Assembly: GCA_008636095.1 (NCBI GenBank)
Contig: VSJD01000345.1
Coordinates: 1 to 10,000, forward strand
Reading direction: 5' to 3'
Source of the DNA: Kiritimatiellota bacterium
Lineage (GTDB): Bacteria > Verrucomicrobiota > Kiritimatiellia > JAAZAB01
Length of the DNA: 10,000 nucleotides
Shown here one piece after another: positions 1 to 5,241 of the stretch. Under the pieces are notes generated by a model, which was given only the letters and a program-made list of their open reading frames with translations, was not told the DNA's origin and did no database searches. Each line of letters begins with the position of its first letter. Position 1 is the stretch's first letter. A program made the position numbers and the translations under genes.

Positions 1-30
1 CTGCCGGATCGACAAATGCCCCGCCGCAAA

Positions 31-35
31 AGGAG
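31..35 (+). promoter_or_regulatory. possible ribosome binding site for the hydrolase
   Basis: AGGAG lies six bases before the GTG at 42, a good Shine-Dalgarno distance. The same bases would encode Lys-Glu if the frame continues from further upstream, so the site may be a coincidence. It is the only support for starting at 42. Confidence 0.4.
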
Positions 36-41
36 AACCCT

Positions 42-998
42 GTGCACACAGTGACGATTGTAAGCTCAATGGATGGGTCGGAACAGAAAGCATTGTTCTA
101 TTTTCCTCCCGAGAGCGCGCCCGACCAGAAAGGCGACCCGGTCCCACTTCTGGTGCAACTGCATACCTGGAGCTTTAACTATACCCAGTGTACCGGATAC
201 CCAAGGGACAAAAAATGGGCAATGATTGCACCGGATTTTCGCGGGCCCAACAATCGCCCGGAAGCCTGCGCTTCCAAGTTGGCCATTCAAGATGTTCTGG
301 ACGTGGTTGCATACGCCAAAAAGACCGCCCGGATTGACGAGTCCAGGATTTACCTCTCCGGCTGGTCCGGAGGCGGGCACATGGCCCTGATGATGGCGGC
401 CAAGGCGCCGAATGTCTGGGCCGGCGTTTCAGCCTGGGTGCCCATTTCTGATCTGGCAGCCTGGCGGGCTTTCCACGGACCGGACGCTTACGGCAAGGGC
501 ATGGACGCCGCGTGCGGGGGTGCGCCCGGTACGCCTGAAACGGATGTGCAATACAAGGCGCGTTCGCCGATTAATTTTTTGCCGGCGGCCAAGGACCTTC
601 CCATTGATATTAACGCAGGAATTCACGACGGGCACAAGGGCTCCGTTCCGATCAGCCAGTCACTCTACGCGTTCAATGTTCTGGCGGAAGCTAACGGTTT
701 CAAGGACGCACAGATTTCCGAGGCCGATATACAGTTCATGACGCGCGAAGCAAAAGTGCCACCAGCGCTTGCCGGTGAGACCGAAAACGACCCGGAAAGA
801 AAGCGCGCGATCCTGTTCAGGCGGACGGCCGGGCCCGTGCGGATCACCCTGTTTGAAGGCGGACACGAGGTGGAAGGGGATGCGGCCTGGAACTGGCTGG
901 GGCGGCAAAAGAAAGGCACCCCCGCCTGTTTTGAAGTTCCCAAATCTTCGGACGGAATAAAGAGTTCGGCAAGCGGTGTCCAGGATGTGGCTAAATAG
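42..998 (+). CDS. alpha/beta hydrolase, S9 peptidase/esterase-like (5' end uncertain)
   Basis: Serine hydrolase of the alpha/beta fold, resembling the prolyl-oligopeptidase (S9) and esterase/depolymerase families. In GTG-start numbering (318 aa) the nucleophile elbow is GWSGGGHM with Ser109. Asp196 in GIHDGHKGSVP fits the acid and His275 in FEGGHEVE the base, so the triad looks complete. The segment LLVQLHTWS (about 36-44) is the usual oxyanion-side strand. The fold fills the whole length. Substrate cannot be told: ester, peptide and sugar-ester hydrolysis are all possible. The GTG at 42 has a good ribosome site (AGGAG, 31-35, six bases away) but gives no signal peptide. The frame stays open to base 3 and reads as a Pro/Ser/Thr/Asn-rich linker (AGSTNAPPQKENP), as expected after a signal peptide or lipobox. 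The gene may therefore be cut by the window edge and the protein exported. It converges on the regulator gene, with 31 bases between stops. Family call is firm; start and substrate are not. Confidence 0.85.
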   Translation: MHTVTIVSSMDGSEQKALFYFPPESAPDQKGDPVPLLVQLHTWSFNYTQCTGYPRDKKWAMIAPDFRGPNNRPEACASKLAIQDVLDVVAYAKKTARIDESRIYLSGWSGGGHMALMMAAKAPNVWAGVSAWVPISDLAAWRAFHGPDAYGKGMDAACGGAPGTPETDVQYKARSPINFLPAAKDLPIDINAGIHDGHKGSVPISQSLYAFNVLAEANGFKDAQISEADIQFMTREAKVPPALAGETENDPERKRAILFRRTAGPVRITLFEGGHEVEGDAAWNWLGRQKKGTPACFEVPKSSDGIKSSASGVQDVAK

Positions 999-1013
999 TT
1001 CTATATAGCAGTT

Positions 1014-1041
1014 CCTGATGTATCAGGCACTACGTTTTTTT
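1014..1041 (+). terminator. weak terminator candidate between convergent genes
   Basis: CCTGA and TCAGG (1014-1018 and 1023-1027) can pair over a four-base loop just after the hydrolase stop. Seven T residues follow at 1035-1041. The stem is short and seven bases separate it from the T-run, which is longer than in a classic intrinsic terminator. The T-run also doubles as the Asn-Lys-Lys codons at the end of the regulator gene on the other strand, so it may have no termination role. Confidence 0.25.
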
Positions 1042-2271
1042 ATTCAGCAGATAACGGAACTTGCCGGGGGTGAGGTTGACGGCACCCTTGAAGGCACGAG
1101 TAAAGTGACTTTGATCCGTAAATCCGCAGCACAGGGCAATGTCGCTGACTTTCATTGTCGTAGTAGATAGCAGGCGACGGGCTTCCGCGATGCGCTTTTC
1201 GTGAAGCAACTGGTGGAAAGTCTTGCCGGTTTCCCGGCGCAATGTATGCGCCAGGGTGGAAACACTGGCGCCCGTGGCGCGCGCGGCGGCCGTCAGGATT
1301 GCTTTTCCAGAGAAATGACACTGGATCCAGATCAACGCCCGATCAGGAAGCGAGCCCTCCTTCTCGGGGCACTCGTCGGCGACAAGATGCTGCTGGATCA
1401 TATCCGCCACTTCACAGCAAGCCTCTTCGATGGTGTCAGCCTTTTCCAGGCGGTGCATGGAACGCAGTTCACGGTTGACGGCGGTCTCCCACGGCATACC
1501 GCGCAGCACATCCTGGCTGGTTATCACGGCCAGCAGTATGCGCAAATGCGCCTTGAGTTTGGTCAGGTCCCAGTTGCTGGCCATGAGCAGTTTGGCGAGA
1601 AAAATTGAGACTAACTGGCGCGTGCGCTCCCGGTCCTGCCGGTTCAAATACAAAACCATCCGGCATGTATCCGCCATGAGATCTGTTGGCGGCTGGGTTG
1701 CGTTGCGTAAAACCTCCGCTTCCTCGGCAATCTCGCGCTGTTGCAGGTACCGGGTGTTCTGCCTGGCAAAGAAAGCAGGGGAATTCAAGCCCGACGAGAA
1801 GGTGGCATCCATGACGTACTGGCCCAGGCCACGCAATGCGCTCGGCGTGATCGGCCGCAGTGAATCCAGGGTTTTCAGAAGTCCTTGTACATCCCGACTT
1901 GGCAACATGTTCAGACGTTCGCCCACTGTTTCGCGGATATCCGATTCCGGGGAATAGAATCCGCCCAGCGAGATTCCACCACGCCCAATATTTCGCGGAG
2001 CCACCGCCACCGTGACAAAGAGCAACCCCGCCCAGCATTCCGAGTAAAACGGCTCGCCGGATGATAACGCGTTCAATGCCGCGTTACAGCAGGTATGTCG
2101 GCAGAATGAATAGGCCGACGGATGCTCCAGACATTGCCGGCAAAAATCACAGACCGCCGCATTGCGCAATGGGCCTTGCTCGTTCAAGTCATGATAGACC
2201 GCGCCCTGCCGGCTTACAGATGCGATTTCATTAAGTAACAACCCAATTCTCTTTGAAAAATCGTCATTCAT
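1030..2271 (-). CDS. PocR-domain AraC-family transcriptional regulator
   Basis: One-component regulator of 413 aa. Residues about 1-165 match the PocR sensor type: a Cys-rich stretch (Cys41, 44, 47, 57, 61, 62), then ECWAGLLFVTVAVA with Cys79 and the Gly-rich GGISLGGFYSPE. PocR domains bind small ligands; the founding member controls propanediol use. A helical middle part leads to an AraC double helix-turn-helix in roughly the last 100 residues, with the family signatures HEKRIAEARRLLSTTTMKVSDIA and GFTDQSHFTRAFK given here only in part: RIAEARRLL and GFTDQSHFTRAFK. I chose ATG 2271 because residues before it (frame open to 2367) run through the inverted repeats and read like non-coding sequence. 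No Shine-Dalgarno precedes 2271, and a promoter-like pair ends just before it, so the message may be leaderless. It diverges from the reductase gene and probably controls it. Role of the gene is clear; its ligand is unknown. Confidence 0.88.
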   Translation of the reverse strand: MNDDFSKRIGLLLNEIASVSRQGAVYHDLNEQGPLRNAAVCDFCRQCLEHPSAYSFCRHTCCNAALNALSSGEPFYSECWAGLLFVTVAVAPRNIGRGGISLGGFYSPESDIRETVGERLNMLPSRDVQGLLKTLDSLRPITPSALRGLGQYVMDATFSSGLNSPAFFARQNTRYLQQREIAEEAEVLRNATQPPTDLMADTCRMVLYLNRQDRERTRQLVSIFLAKLLMASNWDLTKLKAHLRILLAVITSQDVLRGMPWETAVNRELRSMHRLEKADTIEEACCEVADMIQQHLVADECPEKEGSLPDRALIWIQCHFSGKAILTAAARATGASVSTLAHTLRRETGKTFHQLLHEKRIAEARRLLSTTTMKVSDIALCCGFTDQSHFTRAFKGAVNLTPGKFRYLLNKKT

Positions 2272-2280
2272 TTGTGCAAG

Positions 2281-2310
2281 AATATACCACATAATTGCAT
2301 GAATATGCAA
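2281..2310 (-). promoter_or_regulatory. candidate promoter of the regulator gene
   Basis: On the minus strand, TTGCAT (2310-2305) and TATATT (2286-2281) are 18 bases apart, resembling sigma-70 -35 and -10 boxes. A start about seven bases downstream would fall at the ATG of 2271, giving a leaderless or nearly leaderless message, which fits the missing ribosome site. The -35-like box lies in one arm of the 2294-2311 inverted repeat, so a protein bound there could block this promoter. Sigma-70 style boxes are an assumption for this organism. Confidence 0.35.
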
Positions 2311-2311
2311 T
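2294..2311. promoter_or_regulatory. perfect inverted repeat, probable operator
   Basis: ATTGCAT and ATGCAAT form a perfect 7-base inverted repeat around the spacer GAAT. It lies in the region between the divergent regulator and reductase genes and overlaps the -35-like box of the regulator. Its TTGCA half-site recurs in the larger palindrome at 2344-2369. The centres are 54 bases apart, close to five helical turns, as might suit two bound proteins on the same DNA face. Which protein binds is unknown; AraC proteins more often use direct repeats. Confidence 0.5.
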
Positions 2312-2322
2312 ATTAATTGGCC

Positions 2323-2328
2323 GATAAT
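2323..2328 (+). promoter_or_regulatory. possible -10 box for the reductase gene
   Basis: GATAAT resembles a -10 box pointing toward the reductase. No good -35 box sits 16-18 bases upstream, as expected only if an activator is needed. A start near 2335 would put the 2344-2369 hairpin in the 5' leader. Weak evidence. Confidence 0.22.
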
Positions 2329-2343
2329 CTGGCACATTGAGTT

Positions 2344-2369
2344 ACTTGCAAAAGTTCGCTTTTGCAAGT
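2344..2369. repeat. perfect 11-base inverted repeat (operator or leader hairpin)
   Basis: ACTTGCAAAAG (2344-2354) and CTTTTGCAAGT (2359-2369) are exact reverse complements around the four bases TTCG. In RNA the plus strand would fold into an 11-pair stem with a UUCG loop, ending 24 bases before the reductase start and 14 bases before its ribosome site. There is no T-run after it, so it is not a classic terminator. It may be a protein-binding site, sharing TTGCA half-sites with 2294-2311, or a stabilising hairpin in the reductase leader. Confidence 0.6.
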
Positions 2370-2383
2370 GAATGACAGAAGTC

Positions 2384-2387
2384 AGGA
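2384..2387 (+). promoter_or_regulatory. ribosome binding site of the reductase gene
   Basis: AGGA six bases before ATG 2394 is a modest Shine-Dalgarno site. An in-frame TGA at 2373-2375 rules out a start further upstream, which fixes the start at 2394. Confidence 0.5.
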
Positions 2388-2393
2388 TTCAGA

Positions 2394-3206
2394 ATGAGGC
2401 CGAACACCGTGCAACATCATATTGACAACAAAATCTATCACATCGAAATCCCTACCCCGAAGCAAAACACCGCAAAGCTCGACGAGGATCTGGAAAAGTT
2501 TGCGGAAAAGTACACCGCCGTGGTTGGGGCCGGCTATGTGGCATGCATCACGGATAATCCCATGGGCCATCTCAGTTTCCAGGCCACGGACATCATTCCG
2601 GAGTTGGCTCTTCCCGTAAAACCCGAGCAACTCATGATTCACCTCAACACCTTTCACACCAAGGACGCGATGGATCATATTCTGGATACGGCGGCCCGAA
2701 TGGGCGCAAAGTGCCTGCTCGTTGTCTCTGGCGATGGCAATGAGCGGCTGCCCCGACTCAAGCCCGAGGCGATTGGTGAGAATGGTAATGTCGTCACCTC
2801 GATCGAGTTGCTGCGCTATATTCACCAACGCCATCCAGGGATCTTCACGTGCGGCGTGGCCTTCAATCCCTACGAGCCGCAGGACCATGAACTGGAAAAA
2901 ATGCGCCGCAAGGTTGATGCAGGGGCAAAATTTGTGTGTACCCAGCCGCTGATCGGCAAGGATGAGCGCGTGGATGCGCTCCGGCCCTTCGGTCTGCCGA
3001 TCATTATTGATGCATGGATGTCCAAGAACATTCATCTGCTCTCCGAGTGCGTGGGCTACACCATCCCGGAGAATACGTCCTACGATCCGATGGCAAACCT
3101 TCGCCAATTGCGCGCGCACTATCCGGACTGCGGCCTGTACCTCGCACTCTTAGGCTACAAGACGCAGTTCCCTCTGCTCAAGGAAGTCCGGGGAAACGTA
3201 CGCTGA
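2394..3206 (+). CDS. methylenetetrahydrofolate reductase-like protein (MetF family, divergent)
   Basis: A 270-aa TIM-barrel protein related to 5,10-methylenetetrahydrofolate reductase, the flavoenzyme that interconverts methylene- and methyl-tetrahydrofolate. Visible family marks are IEIPTPK with Glu18 at the place of the catalytic Glu (FEFFPP in E. coli MetF), TDNPMGHLS (53-61), VVSGD with Asp114, which matches the flavin-contacting Asp, KVDAGAKF (173-180) and TQ (Gln184). It differs from housekeeping MetF: somewhat shorter than the roughly 296 residues of E. coli MetF, low similarity outside these motifs, and no HFYTLN segment near the end. This suits the accessory MetF-like proteins seen beside C1 or demethylation genes rather than the methionine pathway enzyme. 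It follows a divergent PocR-AraC regulator and is 25 bases before the transporter gene, likely in one operon. I infer a cytosolic C1-folate role. A related barrel enzyme with another substrate remains possible. Confidence 0.8.
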   Translation: MRPNTVQHHIDNKIYHIEIPTPKQNTAKLDEDLEKFAEKYTAVVGAGYVACITDNPMGHLSFQATDIIPELALPVKPEQLMIHLNTFHTKDAMDHILDTAARMGAKCLLVVSGDGNERLPRLKPEAIGENGNVVTSIELLRYIHQRHPGIFTCGVAFNPYEPQDHELEKMRRKVDAGAKFVCTQPLIGKDERVDALRPFGLPIIIDAWMSKNIHLLSECVGYTIPENTSYDPMANLRQLRAHYPDCGLYLALLGYKTQFPLLKEVRGNVR

Positions 3207-3221
3207 GGGAACCAACCAAAC

Positions 3222-3226
3222 AGGAG
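3222..3226 (+). promoter_or_regulatory. ribosome binding site that argues for an ATT start
   Basis: AGGAG is followed five bases later by ATT at 3232, and no ATG, GTG or TTG is at usable distance in the transporter frame. The nearest ordinary starts, TTG 3265 and ATG 3268, have no ribosome site and lie inside the first membrane segment. The site therefore decides the start. Confidence 0.6.
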
Positions 3227-3231
3227 ACATT

Positions 3232-4488
3232 ATTACCACCCCTTGGAAGAGATGGCGCATCGCGTTGATGGGGTTGCTGCTGCAACTCTGCCTGGGCACG
3301 GTTTATGCCTGGAGCTATTTCCAGAAACCGCTGATGGCCGCCTACGGGTGTTCGAACAGCCAGGTTGCCTGGGGCTTTTCGCTGGCTATTTGTTTCCTGG
3401 GTCTGACCGCTCCTTGGGTCGGCCTGAATTTGGAACGCTTTGGCCCCAGGCGATTGGCCCTGGCGGGCGGATTCCTCTATGCGCTCGGCTACCTGATCAC
3501 AGGCCTGGCAATTATGGGGCACTCCCTGCTCTGGCTGTATCTGGGGTTTGGTGTGGTGGGCGGAATAGGCTTAGGGTTGGGCTACGTCGCACCCATCGCC
3601 ACGGTTGCCAAGTGGTTCCCGGATCGCAAGGGACTTGTCACCGGCATGGTAGTGATGGGGTTCGGCTTGGGCGCCCTGATCATGGCCAAGGTCATTGCCC
3701 CGGTATTGATGGCGAAGACCGGGCAAAACCTTTCACAGGTTTTCTTTTGGATATGCGGGGTTATCCTTGTAGTGGCGTTGCCGGCGGCCGCCTGTTTGCA
3801 GAATGTTCCTGCGGCACAACCCGGCCAGCAGGCCGGCGGCAAGCCGACCGCATCCGCCCGGGTTGCGTTGAAGTCCCGCGCCTTTGGGCTGATGTGGCTT
3901 GTTTTTTTCATCAACATCACCGTCGGAATTATGTTCATCGGCTTTCAATCGCCAATGTTGCAGGACCTCATGCACGCCAAGAGTCCGGAATTGACTACGG
4001 CAGCATTAAGCGCGGTCGGCGCCACCCTTATTGCCATCAGCTCATTATTCAACGGTTTTGGGCGACTGTTCTGGGGTGCGGTTTCCGACCGGCTGGGACA
4101 AATTCGGGTGTTTCGGCTGATTCTGATCAGCCAGATATTCGTGTTTGCCGCTCTCGTTGTTGTGCGCGAACCGTGGCTGTTCGGCGTGTTGGTCTGTTAC
4201 GTGTTGCTGTGCTATGGCGGCGGATTCGGTGTCATGCCGTCGTTTACCGGAGTCATGTTCGGGCAGTCGGTCATGCCCACGGTGTATGGTACGATTCTTA
4301 CGGCTTGGTCGGCCGCCGGAATTGTGGGACCCCAGCTGGCCGCTTTCATCAAGGACCATTATGCCGACCAGGCTGGCCGGCTGACGTTCATCGTGGCAAC
4401 ACTATTGCTGTTGGTGGGCGCGGCTTTGTCGTTTTGGCTTCGCCCGCCTGCACCACCCGGCAGAGGGGACAGACCGGATTGCGGTTGA
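3232..4488 (+). CDS. OFA-family major facilitator transporter
   Basis: Inner-membrane carrier with about 12 hydrophobic segments, 418 aa from the ATT at 3232. It resembles the oxalate/formate antiporter (OFA) family: GTVYAWSYFQKPL in segment 1, YVAPIATVAKWFPDRKG, GLVTGMVVMGFGLGA in segment 5 and GRLFWGAVSDRLG in the loop before the second half. A hydrophilic Pro/Gln/Gly-rich loop at about 190-215 joins the two six-helix halves. OxlT of Oxalobacter uses a Lys in segment 11 for oxalate; here segment 11 (YGTILTAWSAAGIVGP) has none, so oxalate is doubtful and another carboxylate or organic anion is more likely. From ATT the protein begins TTPWKRWRIALMGLL, the expected short basic lead-in; a TTG/ATG start would remove it. 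The gene follows the reductase closely, so its cargo may be a substrate or product of that pathway. Its last 101 bases overlap the convergent E1-like gene. Family is firm, substrate unknown. Confidence 0.85.
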   Translation: MTTPWKRWRIALMGLLLQLCLGTVYAWSYFQKPLMAAYGCSNSQVAWGFSLAICFLGLTAPWVGLNLERFGPRRLALAGGFLYALGYLITGLAIMGHSLLWLYLGFGVVGGIGLGLGYVAPIATVAKWFPDRKGLVTGMVVMGFGLGALIMAKVIAPVLMAKTGQNLSQVFFWICGVILVVALPAAACLQNVPAAQPGQQAGGKPTASARVALKSRAFGLMWLVFFINITVGIMFIGFQSPMLQDLMHAKSPELTTAALSAVGATLIAISSLFNGFGRLFWGAVSDRLGQIRVFRLILISQIFVFAALVVVREPWLFGVLVCYVLLCYGGGFGVMPSFTGVMFGQSVMPTVYGTILTAWSAAGIVGPQLAAFIKDHYADQAGRLTFIVATLLLLVGAALSFWLRPPAPPGRGDRPDCG

Positions 4489-5194
4489 TGCGCACGCACC
4501 GGAATTGCAGGCGCAAGGCATCGTAGGTCAGCAGGCGATTGGTCAAAAGCTCGCCGAGCCCGAGCAGATACTTGATGGCTTCCGTAGCCTGGATGGTTCC
4601 AATCACTCCCGGCACAACACCCAACGGACCCTGCGGCGGTTCTTTGTTGCCCGGTGGCAGCTCGTCAAACACACAACGCAGGCAGGCGGTTTTACCCGGA
4701 ATGACCGTCAGCGTCTGGCCAATGAATTTCAGTATGCCGGCATGCGAATACGGTTTACCGACGGCGTGGCAAATCCCGGCAATCAGAAATTTGGATTCAA
4801 AATTGTCGGTGGCATCAATGATAAAATCATATTCCTTAAACAGGCCCCGCGCATTTCCAGCGGTCAGGCGCAGATTATGGGCATTGATCCGAACATCCGG
4901 GTTGAGCGCCGCAAAGGTGCGCGCCGCCGATTCTACTTTGGATCGCCCCAGGTCGGCAGTGGTATGCGCAATCTGGCGCTGAAGATTGCTGAGTTCAAGG
5001 GTGTCGCCATCCACAAGACCCAGCGTGCCGATCCCCGCCGCGGCCAGGTAATAGCCGGCGGGCGAACCAAGTCCGCCCACGCCGATCAACAGGATGCGGC
5101 TCGCCAACAGTTTTTTTTGTCCCGCCGCACCGATTTCCGGCAAGGCAAGCTGACGCGCGTAACGCTGGCGCTGCTCCTTGTTCAATAATTCCAT
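4388..5194 (-). CDS. ThiF/MoeB/HesA-family adenylyltransferase (E1-like) lacking the usual cysteine
   Basis: A 268-aa E1-like enzyme of the family that adenylates the C-terminal glycine of a ubiquitin-like sulfur carrier (ThiS, MoaD or similar). Residues in order: GVGGLGS nucleotide loop (38-44), DGD and ELSNLQRQ (62-74), DLGRSK with Lys86, ATDNFESKF with Asp130, and paired CLRC (171-174) and CPLC (242-245) for structural zinc. The Cys that forms the thioester or persulfide in MoeB and ThiF, placed before GV(L/M)xPxxGVIG, is absent; the aligned residue is Glu185 in NKEPPQGPLGVVPGVIG. An adenylation-only role is possible, as in E1 relatives that work without this Cys. No ThiS- or MoaD-like gene is in the window. 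I chose ATG 5194 because GGAGG sits six bases upstream; ATG 5200 touches that site. It lies 47 bases after the pump gene on the same strand, perhaps in its operon. Whether it serves thiamine, molybdopterin or another sulfur route cannot be told. Confidence 0.87.
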   Translation of the reverse strand: MELLNKEQRQRYARQLALPEIGAAGQKKLLASRILLIGVGGLGSPAGYYLAAAGIGTLGLVDGDTLELSNLQRQIAHTTADLGRSKVESAARTFAALNPDVRINAHNLRLTAGNARGLFKEYDFIIDATDNFESKFLIAGICHAVGKPYSHAGILKFIGQTLTVIPGKTACLRCVFDELPPGNKEPPQGPLGVVPGVIGTIQATEAIKYLLGLGELLTNRLLTYDALRLQFRCVRINRNPVCPLCRVVQAGEAKTTKPRPPTAIVLPR

Positions 5195-5200
5195 ACGCAT

Positions 5201-5209
5201 CCTCCTCCC
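5201..5209 (-). promoter_or_regulatory. strong ribosome binding site of the E1-like gene
   Basis: On the minus strand GGGAGGAGG ends six bases before ATG 5194 and directly before ATG 5200. The spacing favours 5194, giving the normal family N-terminus MELLNKEQRQRYARQ, and rules against the longer frame that starts at 5263 inside the pump gene. Confidence 0.75.
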
Positions 5210-5241
5210 GCAACGGCCATCATTTTCTTGCCGGAGGTGTC

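Noticed and set aside
1014..1041. Strong bidirectional terminator between hydrolase and regulator
   Set aside because: The stem is only five to six pairs and the T-run is seven bases away and codes for the end of the regulator. It is kept only as a weak candidate.
2272..2367. 32-residue N-terminal extension of the regulator
   Set aside because: It runs through both inverted repeats and the promoter-like boxes, and the residues do not look like part of the PocR domain; ATG 2271 fits better.
2382..3119. 245-residue minus-strand frame opposite the reductase gene
   Set aside because: It lies opposite conserved MetF motifs and shows no domain of its own.
3243..4526. 427-residue frame on the plus strand
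   Set aside because: It overlaps nearly the whole transporter gene in another frame. Its translation is rich in Arg, Gly and Cys with no membrane segments or motifs, while the transporter frame shows clear family signatures.
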